Part shown: piece after piece, positions 1-6,829 of the stretch
How positions within the stretch are numbered: the stretch's first letter is position 1
How the letters are laid out: the number at the start of each line of letters is the position of its first letter
NCBI GenBank assembly: GCA_002317355.1
Contig: DCJC01000071.1
Span: 4,687-29,213, forward strand
Direction: 5' to 3'
Origin: Prevotellaceae bacterium UBA1710
Lineage (GTDB): Bacteria > Bacteroidota > Bacteroidia > Bacteroidales > Bacteroidaceae
Length of the DNA: 24,527 bases
Notes under the pieces: model-generated
Told to the model about the DNA's origin: nothing
Databases searched by the model: none
Seen by the model: the letters and a program-made list of their open reading frames with translations, nothing else
Position numbers and translations under genes: made by a program

Positions 1-40
1 GGAAATAGGGAAATCCCTATCGTTTTATGGAAAAATATCT

Positions 41-70
41 TTTTCGTCTCTAATCTTTTTTGTACCTTTG
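41..70 (+). promoter_or_regulatory. Bacteroidota-type promoter for the first secreted-protein gene
   Basis: TACCTTTG at 63-70 matches the -7 consensus TAnnTTTG of the Bacteroidota primary sigma factor. A T-rich stretch at 41-43 sits 19 nt upstream, where TTTG or TTG is expected, so the -33 box is weak. The predicted start is a few bases after 70, giving an untranslated leader of about 80 nt. Confidence 0.6.
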
Positions 71-84
71 CAGTGGTAATATAC

Positions 85-126
85 CCATCTACCTATCTAC
101 CTACCAAAAATTATGGTAGATGGTAG
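85..126 (+). promoter_or_regulatory. Inverted CTACC/GGTAG repeat in the 5' leader
   Basis: CCATCTACC at 85-93 is the exact reverse complement of GGTAGATGG at 115-123. CTACC also recurs at 97-101 and 101-105, and GGTAG at 115-119 and 122-126, so several registers of pairing are possible. It lies between the promoter and the start codon at 160 and would form a hairpin in the mRNA leader. No known riboswitch is recognised. Confidence 0.5.
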
Positions 127-159
127 CAGAAAACAAACAATAAGATTCTATATATATAT

Positions 160-933
160 ATGAAGATTATGAAAAGCGGGAAGTTCGTTCTTGCCATTGC
201 ACTACTACTCTCATGTTTCGCATCTCTTAAGGCACAGGAATCTGCAGATAGCATCTCGGTTGCAGAGGCTAAGCCAAAGGCACCATTCCTGAGATGGGGA
301 TGTGGTGTTGAAGGCTCAGTACTCTTTAATGACTATTCTTCGGAGAGCGTAATGACATGGGGCTTACATGCATACTATCGTCTCAATACCAATTTCTCCG
401 TCGGACTTGGCATAAGGCTGATGTATTGGAATGGGTATGAAAGAAGTTGGTCGGATGGTGGATATTGCTATACATATCTGAAGGAGACGGATGATGATGG
501 TGAGTCAAATTGGAGAAGGCAATTAGACTTGGTTGCGTCTGCCTCTTACATTCTGCCTGTCATCAAGCGAGGTGGTATCGTGCTTGGTGGTTCGGCATAT
601 ATCTGTCCGATTCCGATAGAGCATTTTAAGGTGAGTCGCTATCAGCTTCATGAAAGTGTCTCTCCAAGTTTTGATCATCTGTTCAGTCCGAAAGAGACAA
701 AGAGTAAATATGTATTTGATGCCTTTCAGCCAGGTTTGTTTGCTGAGGCTGGCATCTACTATGATCTGCATGAGGACGGTACGAAGAATCGTTTCTCCCT
801 TACCTATGGCGTAGGCACATTCGATATGTTCAGAGGCTCACGCCATTCCACGGTATTTGGTCAGAAACTTGGTCGTGTACTTCCAGAGCGTCGTTTGTAT
901 CATAGTCTCACACTGAGGTTAACTGTATTCTAA
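160..933 (+). CDS. Secreted protein, probable outer-membrane beta-barrel (paralogue 1)
   Basis: This 257-residue protein starts with a signal peptide: a basic start, a hydrophobic run at residues 9-20, and a likely cleavage after Ala25 in SLKAQ. A Cys at 19 is not in a good lipobox, so signal peptidase I is favoured. The mature part has alternating aromatic and polar residues, many Gly/Tyr/Trp, and ends in TVF; a terminal aromatic residue is common in outer-membrane barrels. It resembles the next gene in length and in local blocks (PGLFAEAGIYYDL here, PGVFGEFGVYQDF there), so the two look like a tandem duplication. They are 16 bp apart and share the promoter at 41-70. No named family is recognised. 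ATG 160 was chosen because it gives a complete signal peptide; the in-frame ATG at 169 would also work. Confidence 0.85.
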   Translation: MKIMKSGKFVLAIALLLSCFASLKAQESADSISVAEAKPKAPFLRWGCGVEGSVLFNDYSSESVMTWGLHAYYRLNTNFSVGLGIRLMYWNGYERSWSDGGYCYTYLKETDDDGESNWRRQLDLVASASYILPVIKRGGIVLGGSAYICPIPIEHFKVSRYQLHESVSPSFDHLFSPKETKSKYVFDAFQPGLFAEAGIYYDLHEDGTKNRFSLTYGVGTFDMFRGSRHSTVFGQKLGRVLPERRLYHSLTLRLTVF

Positions 934-949
934 AAACAATATTGATTTT

Positions 950-1732
950 ATGAAGAAGAAAAAAGCGTTTTTAGCAGCCATGATGTTGTGCTGCTGTGTC
1001 CTTGCGACTAATGCACAAGGTAAAAGGGAATCTAACAAAAAATGGGGCTGGGGACTTGATGTGGCTGCATCTATGGATGGTGACTACGGCCGTTATGTAT
1101 TATACCTTGGCGCTCAACGCCTCTATAGTCCATGTAAGTATGTTACTCTTGGTTTTGGTGCTTCTGTGACAAAGACCCGTACAGATTTCATGGAAGGGCG
1201 TATGATGTCAACTAACTTATGTGTGAATGAAGACTTTAATGGAGGTCATCTTTACCTTTTTAATGACTATTATCTTGACAATAAAGATTGTGCTCCTTCG
1301 GTTCATAATCTGAATGCACTTGGTACGGTGATGTTCACTCTTCCGATACTGAAGAATACAGGTGTATTCTGTGATGCTACTGGTATTCTGGCTATTCCAT
1401 TCAATAGGAAAGTAAAGGTTGTGGACGAAGCTTGGTTTGAATATTTTGGTCCTGGGTACAATGAGGTTCTTGGAGAGCGTGAGCATATCAAGATGAGTGA
1501 CAGGGCATTCAACAAGTGTGCTCCTGGTGTCTTTGGTGAGTTTGGTGTTTATCAGGATTTTAATCTCACTAACGATCGCAAATTACGTATTGCCCTCGGT
1601 TACGGCTATGGTAGTTATGATCCTCTGAAGGGCTATGATAATGCCTCATTTGATGGAGAGCATCTTCCGATGCAAAACTATAACAAGCAGCAGCTTAATA
1701 GGCTGACAGCTAAGTTCTTGATTGTGTATTAA
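950..1732 (+). CDS. Secreted protein, probable outer-membrane beta-barrel (paralogue 2)
   Basis: This 260-residue protein has a signal peptide (KKKK, then a hydrophobic run with three adjacent Cys at residues 14-16, then TNAQ before a polar region). The Cys cluster is not followed by typical lipoprotein context, so cleavage after Ala22 is preferred. The body is rich in Gly, Tyr and Phe with a beta-strand pattern and ends in LIVY, again an aromatic end. It is a diverged copy of the gene just upstream and is probably co-transcribed with it. A strong terminator follows at 1802-1837. Function is unknown; such small barrel pairs in Bacteroidales are usually annotated only as hypothetical proteins. 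Confidence 0.85.
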   Translation: MKKKKAFLAAMMLCCCVLATNAQGKRESNKKWGWGLDVAASMDGDYGRYVLYLGAQRLYSPCKYVTLGFGASVTKTRTDFMEGRMMSTNLCVNEDFNGGHLYLFNDYYLDNKDCAPSVHNLNALGTVMFTLPILKNTGVFCDATGILAIPFNRKVKVVDEAWFEYFGPGYNEVLGEREHIKMSDRAFNKCAPGVFGEFGVYQDFNLTNDRKLRIALGYGYGSYDPLKGYDNASFDGEHLPMQNYNKQQLNRLTAKFLIVY

Positions 1733-1801
1733 AGCCTCAAAAGGGATTTCCGCTGAGCCATTTCTTTTATCGAAGGATAAGCGATACAAACAAAAAATAA
1801 G

Positions 1802-1837
1802 AAAGACGCAAAGATACGTTTGTACCTTTGCGTCTTT
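1802..1837. terminator. Bidirectional intrinsic terminator
   Basis: AAAGACGCAAAG (1802-1813) and CTTTGCGTCTTT (1826-1837) form a perfect 12-bp stem with a 12-nt loop. A T-rich run follows on the plus strand and the complementary A-rich run precedes it, so it can serve both the plus-strand pair and the converging htpG. Confidence 0.85.
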
Positions 1838-1931
1838 AATTTTGTCGTTTATGTGGATAGTTCAGTGATTGGTGTCAGAACGATATGTATGTGATATTGC
1901 AAACCACAATCCACCTAACACCCATCACCCA

Positions 1932-3989
1932 TTACAGAAGACTGATAGTGCGCTTGAGGAACTTATCGAGAGCAGCACCCTTGAGCATGCCATTCTGGAG
2001 AAGGGCGATGTCGATGAGCTGGTGAACCTTATCGTTCTTTGAAGCGTAGTCAGCGAGAACACCAGACTTCTTAGCCTGCTCAGCAGAGATATTGTTGCGT
2101 GTATCCTCGAGATCCTTCTTCTGAGCCTCAGAAATCTCGTCAGCCTTCTTATCCTTCTGCTCAGCCTCAAGCACCATCTTGCGAGCCTCGAGACCCTTGA
2201 TCTCAGAGAGGATTGGCTTGAGTGCATCTGCTGTGTTTGTAGTGGTGTCAGCAAGGATAGCCTTCACAACCTCGTGGTCAGAGTTGAGGACGAGAGTGTA
2301 TGAGTCAGGCATCTGACCGTAGAAGCTCATGCCACTCTGATAGCGACTTGCATCCTTCATACGGCGCATGTACTCGTTCTGGGTGAACATAACTGGAGCT
2401 GACTCAGCACCGAGAGCCTGAACCTGTACCATAAACTCAGTCTTGTCGATAGTAGGCATCTGTGACTTGAATACCTCAGAGATGTTAGCTGTCTCTTCCT
2501 CAGAGAACTCAACTTTCTTCACGTCGTCCTTCACGATGAGGCGGTCGATGATGTCACCGTCAACACGTGTGAAGCGTGACTTCTCGAACTTCTGCTCGAA
2601 CATGTTGATTGTTGGAGTGTCAAGCTGACCGTCGAGAAGAAGAACAGAGTAGCCCTTTGCCTTTGCAGCCTCGATGTATGAGTACTGCTCTTCCTTGTCG
2701 TTGGCATAGAGGTAGATGAGGTTACCATCCTTGTCAGTCTGGTTGTCCTTGATGAGAGTCTTGTACTCCTCGAATGTGAAGTACTTGCCATCGGTATCCT
2801 TGAAGAGAGAGAAGTCCTTTGCACGATCGTAGAATGACTCCTCGGTGAGCATTCCGTAGTTGATGAAGATCTTGAGGTTATCCCACTTCTCCTCATAGTC
2901 CTTGCGGTCAGCCTTGAAGATACCGTTGAGACGGTCTGCCACCTTCTTTGTGATGTATGTAGAGATCTTCTTCACGTTAGCATCGCTCTGGAGGTAAGAA
3001 CGGCTCACGTTCAATGGGATGTCTGGAGAATCGATGACACCATGAAGGAGTGTGAGGAAGTCAGGTACGATGCCCTCAACCTGATCGGTAACGAACACCT
3101 GATTGCAGTACAACTGAATCTTGTTGCGCTGGAGGTCAAGGTTGTTCTGTACGCGAGGGAAGTAGAGGATACCTGTGAGGTGGAATGGGAAATCCACGTT
3201 GAGGTGAATCCAGAACAATGGCTCATCCTGCATAGGATAGAGAGTCTGGTAGAATGACTTGTAGTCCTCGTCCTTGAGTGAAGATGGAGTCTTTGTCCAG
3301 AGTGGCTCAACGCTGTTGATGAGGTTGTCCTCCTCTGTGTCAACCATCTCCTTCTTCTCAGAGCTCCACTCCTGCTTCTTGCCGAATGCAACTGGTACTG
3401 CCATGAACTTACAGTACTTGTTGAGGAGCTTCTCGATCTCTGCCTTCTCAAGGAATTCCTTGCAGTCCTCTGAGATATGGAGCACGATGTCAGAACCACG
3501 GCTGTCGCGCTCAGCGTCAGAAATCTCGAACTCAGGGCTTCCGTCACAAGTCCACTTCAGAGCCTTAGAGCCATCCTTGTAAGAACGTGTGATGATGTCA
3601 ACACGGTCAGAAACCATGAATGAAGAGTAGAAGCCAAGACCGAAGTGACCGATGATGGCATTTGCATTATCCTTATATTTGTCGAGGAAGTCTGTTACAC
3701 CAGAGAAAGCGATCTGATTGATGTAGCGGTCAATCTCCTCCTCTGTCATACCGATACCACGGTCAGAGATAGTGAGAGTGCCAGCCTCCTTATCGAGAGA
3801 GATACGAACGGTAAGGTCGCCCAGTTCGCCCTTGAACTCGCCGCGCTCAGCCAGAGTCTTGAGCTTCTGGGTAGCGTCAACGGCATTGGAAATCATCTCA
3901 CGGAGGAAAATCTCATGATCACTATACAAGAACTTTTTGATAACGGGGAAGATGTTCTCGGTTGTAACCCCGATGTTACCTTTCTGCAT
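1932..3989 (-). CDS. htpG: Molecular chaperone HtpG (bacterial Hsp90)
   Basis: HtpG is a cytoplasmic ATP-driven dimeric chaperone that remodels client proteins. The 685-residue product starts with the family's N-terminal ATPase region: FLREMISNAVDAT near residues 28-40, where Asn and Asp hold the nucleotide, then ISDRGIGM near 74-81 and GHFGLGFYSSFMV near 114-126. The middle domain contains NVSRSYLQSD with the catalytic-loop Arg. The C-terminal dimerisation region follows, and there is no MEEVD tail, as expected for bacteria. The length is longer than E. coli HtpG (624) but usual for Bacteroidota. The gene is monocistronic on the minus strand, with a -7 box 22 nt before the start codon and a two-way terminator 95 bp past the stop. 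Confidence 0.97.
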   Translation of the reverse strand: MQKGNIGVTTENIFPVIKKFLYSDHEIFLREMISNAVDATQKLKTLAERGEFKGELGDLTVRISLDKEAGTLTISDRGIGMTEEEIDRYINQIAFSGVTDFLDKYKDNANAIIGHFGLGFYSSFMVSDRVDIITRSYKDGSKALKWTCDGSPEFEISDAERDSRGSDIVLHISEDCKEFLEKAEIEKLLNKYCKFMAVPVAFGKKQEWSSEKKEMVDTEEDNLINSVEPLWTKTPSSLKDEDYKSFYQTLYPMQDEPLFWIHLNVDFPFHLTGILYFPRVQNNLDLQRNKIQLYCNQVFVTDQVEGIVPDFLTLLHGVIDSPDIPLNVSRSYLQSDANVKKISTYITKKVADRLNGIFKADRKDYEEKWDNLKIFINYGMLTEESFYDRAKDFSLFKDTDGKYFTFEEYKTLIKDNQTDKDGNLIYLYANDKEEQYSYIEAAKAKGYSVLLLDGQLDTPTINMFEQKFEKSRFTRVDGDIIDRLIVKDDVKKVEFSEEETANISEVFKSQMPTIDKTEFMVQVQALGAESAPVMFTQNEYMRRMKDASRYQSGMSFYGQMPDSYTLVLNSDHEVVKAILADTTTNTADALKPILSEIKGLEARKMVLEAEQKDKKADEISEAQKKDLEDTRNNISAEQAKKSGVLADYASKNDKVHQLIDIALLQNGMLKGAALDKFLKRTISLL

Positions 3990-4010
3990 AACCTTATTAT
4001 AATTTAATTA

Positions 4011-4018
4011 CAAATTTA
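4011..4018 (-). promoter_or_regulatory. -7 box of the htpG promoter
   Basis: The minus strand reads TAAATTTG here, a match to TAnnTTTG. No TTTG or TTG is seen 19-21 nt further upstream, so only half of the promoter is convincing. The implied leader is very short, about 15 nt. Confidence 0.45.
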
Positions 4019-4050
4019 AATAATACAAGTTCGCAAGTTCTAACTTGCTT

Positions 4051-4198
4051 ACTTTGAGGAGTTCAAGGAGTAGCAAGGAGTACAAGTAGTACAAGACGAA
4101 TGTTTGGATATAACGGCTCTTCTGTGATAAAGGGTATCGTCTTGTACTCCTTAAGCGAGGAACGAGCGTTACTCCTTGTACTCCTTGTACTTCTAAGT
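4051..4198. repeat. Dispersed palindromic repeat, copy 1
   Basis: The ends are imperfect inverted repeats built from tandem 9-10 bp units: AGGAGTTCAAGGAGTAGC from about 4056 on the left and CTCCTTGTACTCCTTGTAC from 4172 on the right. A nested inverted pair, GTACAAGACGA (4089-4099) and its exact reverse complement (4137-4147), lies inside. The same element, with matching ends but a different and longer core, recurs at 9358-9578. Just outside, GCAAGT and ACTTGC (4033-4048) form one more small hairpin. The repeat lies between htpG and the YihY-family gene. It carries no transposase and short reading frames through it are repeat artefacts. Confidence 0.85.
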
Positions 4199-4285
4199 GG
4201 AGCTTGTGAAAGCTTGAATAAATAATTGATTTGGAATCGCTGTCGCAATTCTTGTATGCGAAAGGCAAAATGTGTGCCAAGAAGA

Positions 4286-5554
4286 CTATAAATCCTTTAA
4301 TGAAATCTTCCTTGCGTTGTTCAGGTAATCTTTGTATAGCAAAATGGCAGACTCCCATTCCTTTGATGCTGACAAGATGTCGGGATTTACGTTTGAGCCG
4401 AGACGTGATAGTCGGGAGTCGAGTTCGCCGATGGTGAGTTTCTCAAGTGATTCCGCAGGTTGGTAGAGTACATCCTCGCCCTTGTCATCGTGTGTTATCT
4501 CCGTAAGGAAGTGAATCTGCTGGAGGTCATATAGCAGACTTGACAGAACGCGCATTGATATTCCGAGATGTTCTTTTATCTGCATGGATGTGTATGCCTG
4601 ACCGCCTTCTGCAAAGCGCTTGCAGATGAGTGACATTATCTTTGTTGAGAACATTATTCTTGCGGAATATGACAGATCAGTCTGTGTGCGTGTCGGGAGA
4701 AAATCCTCTCTGTTCTGTATGGTGTATGATAATTCTGCACCAACCAAAATGATAGTCCATGAAATTTGCATCCAGAGCATGAAGAATGGTATGATGGCGA
4801 ACGAACCGTAGATGGCGTTGTAGTTGCTCACCCAGATCTGGGAGTTGATATAGATGAGCTGGAAGAGTTGCATGGAAATACCAGCCGCTATTCCAGGCCA
4901 TAAGGCAGAGCGAAGTCGCACCTTCGTGTTTGGCATGAAGACATAGAGCCCAACGAACAGAGCCGACATCACAACGTATGGTATCAGCTCAATAAGGAAC
5001 TGCATGAAAGGTCCGATGATGTCTATATTTATAAGGTGTCGGTTGAATGCCTGCATCCAGATGTTCAGACCTGACAAAGCCACAATGACGATAGGGAATG
5101 CGAATAGCAATGCCATATAGTCGGTGAAGGTGCGGAATACAGATCTTTGTTTTCTTACCAGCCAAATGTCGTTGAATGTCTCTTCTATCGTACTAATCAG
5201 CATGAGTACTGTCCAGAGCATGAACAGGAGGCCTATGCCGAGGAATGCGCCTTTCTTGGTGTTTATGAGGTATGAGTTTACAAATCCTATGATGATCTCT
5301 GAAGCATCAGGTTGTGCTTGTAGCATATCACGAAACCATTTCTCGATGTAGATGCTGTAGCCGAAACCACGGGCAATGGCAAATACCACGGCAAGGATTG
5401 GTACTATGGCGAGTAGGGTAGAGTAGGTCAGTCTGCTTGCCGAAGCCAGTACACGCTTTGCCGTAAAGTCTTTGTAGAGGGATATGAGAATGTCCTTTAT
5501 GACTTTTATGCTTAGGGATTTTATGGCGAAAGGATTTTTCATTGATGATTTCAT
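4286..5554 (-). CDS. YihY/virulence factor BrkB family membrane protein
   Basis: This is a polytopic inner-membrane protein of the YihY (BrkB) family. The family was once called ribonuclease BN from a mistaken assignment, and its molecular role is still unclear. From the chosen ATG it has 422 residues with about six hydrophobic segments. Family-like features are the ASASRLTYSTLLAIVPILAV stretch near the start and the GPGIAAG-like and GAELSYTI blocks. The last 120 residues are soluble and read like a small winged-helix-type domain (MQIKEHLGISMRVLSSLLYDLQ), as in the long Bacteroidota forms; that part is inference. An upstream in-frame ATG at 5737 was rejected: it would run through an 8-bp repeat array and overlap the end of rnpB. 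An ATG at 5542 is the next alternative. Confidence 0.9.
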   Translation of the reverse strand: MKSSMKNPFAIKSLSIKVIKDILISLYKDFTAKRVLASASRLTYSTLLAIVPILAVVFAIARGFGYSIYIEKWFRDMLQAQPDASEIIIGFVNSYLINTKKGAFLGIGLLFMLWTVLMLISTIEETFNDIWLVRKQRSVFRTFTDYMALLFAFPIVIVALSGLNIWMQAFNRHLINIDIIGPFMQFLIELIPYVVMSALFVGLYVFMPNTKVRLRSALWPGIAAGISMQLFQLIYINSQIWVSNYNAIYGSFAIIPFFMLWMQISWTIILVGAELSYTIQNREDFLPTRTQTDLSYSARIMFSTKIMSLICKRFAEGGQAYTSMQIKEHLGISMRVLSSLLYDLQQIHFLTEITHDDKGEDVLYQPAESLEKLTIGELDSRLSRLGSNVNPDILSASKEWESAILLYKDYLNNARKISLKDL

Positions 5555-5568
5555 AGGTGTTTTGGCGT

Positions 5569-5680
5569 TCGAGATGCCGGGATTTCGGGAAATCGAAAAA
5601 TCGAGAATTCGAAAAAATCGATAACCCGAAAATCTACTTTCCGATACTTCGATGACTCGATAATTCGAGAATTCGTGAAA
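5569..5680. repeat. 8-bp phased TCG(A) array
   Basis: TCG, or a one-base variant such as CCG, recurs at 5569, 5577, 5585, 5593, 5601 and 5609, then after one 9-bp step at 5618 and 5626, and again at 5641, 5649, 5657, 5665 and 5673. The full unit is about TCGAnAAT. Its TCGA and GAATTC parts are self-complementary, so any two units can pair. It fills the gap between the rnpB 3' end and the start of the YihY-family gene. Confidence 0.85.
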
Positions 5681-5699
5681 AATAAAAAAAGAAAAAGAG

Positions 5700-6127
5700 A
5701 GCAGTGTCCCTATAAGCCGGGTTCTGTACATCCGCAAGCCTCTCGAAATGCGGTGTGCCTTGTCATTTATCTAGTCCTGAAGTTACCCTCAGGCTCAAGC
5801 GTTCTACCCTCCACCGTAGTCGTAAGACATCGGGCGAGCAACCCTCAGACGATGGTATACGCGAACTTGCAGCCTCCGGTGGACACAGCACTGATGTCAC
5901 CACCAGCCTGGTGAGCTCTTACCTCACCTTCTCACCTTGACACCCCCACGGCAATAGCGATAAACGAGTTAGGGCTAAAGCCAAGGGATGCAGTTATTTT
6001 CTTCTGCCCGATCTTACCGTCACCGGTAACTCCTATTTTCGGAAGCGGAGTGCTCTATGCTGCCCGGACTTTCCTCTCGCCCAAGTCACAAGTGATAATG
6101 GGCCAGCGACGAGGCCGGGACACTGCT
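5700..6127 (-). ncRNA. rnpB: RNase P RNA (bacterial class A)
   Basis: This is the catalytic RNA of RNase P, which trims the 5' leader from tRNA precursors. On the minus strand the universal 5' block GAGGAAAGTCCGGGC lies at 6076-6062 and the universal 3' block ACAGAACCCGGCTTAT at 5727-5712. The ends are set by helix P1: 5' AGCAGTGTCCC (6127-6117) pairs perfectly over 11 bp with GGGACACTGCT (5710-5700). The span is about 428 nt. A T-rich stretch follows the 3' end on the minus strand. A matching promoter is at 6211-6242, so the primary transcript should carry a leader of about 75 nt before P1. Confidence 0.96.
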
Positions 6128-6205
6128 GTCATATTTCTGTGGTGCTTCTTCGCACGAAAGAAATAAGGCTTATCACTCGTAGAGTGGTGCCTGTTTCTAA
6201 TTTCT
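6128..6205 (-). other. Predicted 5' leader of the rnpB transcript
   Basis: This stretch lies between the predicted start of transcription (about 6204) and helix P1 of rnpB. On the minus strand it contains two possible hairpins: CACTC-tac-GAGTG, and a longer one in which ATTTCT pairs with AGAAAT around GTGC-gaagaa-GCAC. It also contains ATAAGCC, complementary to the GGCTTAT at the 3' end of rnpB. Whether the leader is removed is unknown. Confidence 0.45.
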
Positions 6206-6210
6206 GAGTG

Positions 6211-6242
6211 CAAAATTACTATTATTTTTCTTATTATGCAAA
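6211..6242 (-). promoter_or_regulatory. rnpB promoter (proximal)
   Basis: The minus strand reads TTTG (6242-6239), a 20-nt spacer, then TAATTTTG (6218-6211). This is a full match to the Bacteroidota TTTG / TAnnTTTG promoter with ideal spacing, directed into rnpB. Confidence 0.85.
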
Positions 6243-6296
6243 TCCTTTAGCAATTAAGTTATTATTTTACCATCACTTAATGCAATGTGCCTCCTT

Positions 6297-6388
6297 TTTA
6301 CCCTACACTTACTGGTGTCTTACTTTCTTCTTACTTACGGTAGGAATGAGGTAAGAGTCACGTAAGAGTCAGGTAAGACTCACGTAAG
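6297..6388. repeat. 11-bp phased inverted array A (CTTAC / GTAAG)
   Basis: CTTAC occurs at 6308, 6319 and 6330, with TTTAC at 6297, all exactly 11 bp apart. The reverse complement GTAAG occurs at 6351, 6362, 6373 and 6384, again 11 bp apart. Every left unit mirrors a right unit about one centre at 6342.5. The 6-nt spacers between left units do not complement those on the right, so only the 5-bp cores pair. The array lies between the two near-identical promoters at 6211-6242 and 6405-6435. Confidence 0.85.
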
Positions 6389-6404
6389 AGCCAGTTTCTG
6401 AGTG

Positions 6405-6435
6405 CAAAGATACTATTTCAGAAAAGGTTTGTCAA
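6405..6435 (-). promoter_or_regulatory. Second promoter pointing at rnpB (distal)
   Basis: The minus strand reads TTG (6435-6433), 20 nt, then TATCTTTG (6412-6405), a good TAnnTTTG promoter. The 23 bases at 6395-6417 match 21 of 23 bases at 6201-6223, which hold the proximal promoter's -7 box. A transcript from here would begin with array A and run on into rnpB. Confidence 0.65.
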
Positions 6436-6542
6436 TAGTTTTCCCGAACAAACAGCATTTTCTTAACATATTTTATAGATAGCTTATGGCAACCGTTTTT
6501 TGAAAATGCCCCCTGTAAACTCGAAATTGCCATCTATTATCC

Positions 6543-6658
6543 TCCCTTGAAAATCCGTTGTTCCTCCGAAGCTACTCCATCGCTTCTCCATCGCTACTCC
6601 ATCGCTGGTCCATCGTTTCGATGGAGGAACGATGGAGTATCGATGGAGTATCGATGGA
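6543..6658. repeat. 11-bp phased inverted array B (TCCATCG / CGATGGA)
   Basis: TCCATCG occurs at 6576, 6587, 6598 and 6609, each 11 bp apart. CGATGGA, its exact reverse complement, occurs at 6619, 6630, 6641 and 6652. All four pairs are mirror-symmetric about 6617. Diverged units TCCCTTG, TCCGTTG and TCCGAAG continue the same 11-bp phase leftward at 6543, 6554 and 6565. The 4-nt spacers vary and complement only in part. It lies between array A and the map promoter. Confidence 0.95.
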
Positions 6659-6770
6659 GTATCCCCCTACTTAAAGCCTACTAAGATACTGCTTTCTTAG
6701 AGTAGAAAAGGTCTTTGTTTGCTGATTGTTGATTGTGTTAAGGTGATAAATGAATATTTCCTGCGATTTA
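6659..6770. other. Gene-free stretch before the map promoter
   Basis: Apart from the arrays and promoters listed, the gap between rnpB and map holds AT-rich sequence here and at 6436-6542 in which no gene, RNA or clear site is seen. Confidence 0.5.
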
Positions 6771-6802
6771 TTTGCAATTGTGAGAATTTAGCATTAATTT
6801 TG
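6771..6802 (+). promoter_or_regulatory. map promoter
   Basis: TTTG at 6771-6774, a 20-nt spacer, and TAATTTTG at 6795-6802 form a textbook Bacteroidota promoter 27 bp before the map start codon. Confidence 0.9.
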
Positions 6803-6829
6803 CATCCCGAAAGTAAAAACAAGAATTAA

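Noticed and set aside
4051..4198. Insertion sequence
   Set aside because: Too short for a transposase and none is visible in either copy; at most a non-autonomous element.
4008..4437. Small proteins between htpG and the YihY-family gene
   Set aside because: The frames run through the palindromic repeat and into the htpG leader or yihY 3' end; the peptides are repeats of the 9-10 bp unit.
5555..5737. N-terminal extension of the YihY-family protein by 61 residues
   Set aside because: It would be translated from the 8-bp repeat array and start inside rnpB; the extension has no family resemblance and the ATG at 5554 gives a normal start.
5675..5940. Small plus-strand reading frames over rnpB
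   Set aside because: They lie antisense to a confidently identified structural RNA and have no protein features.
6543..6658. CRISPR array
   Set aside because: The units are 7-bp cores with 4-nt spacers in mirrored orientation; CRISPR repeats are longer, in one direction, with spacers of about 30 nt, and no cas gene is present.
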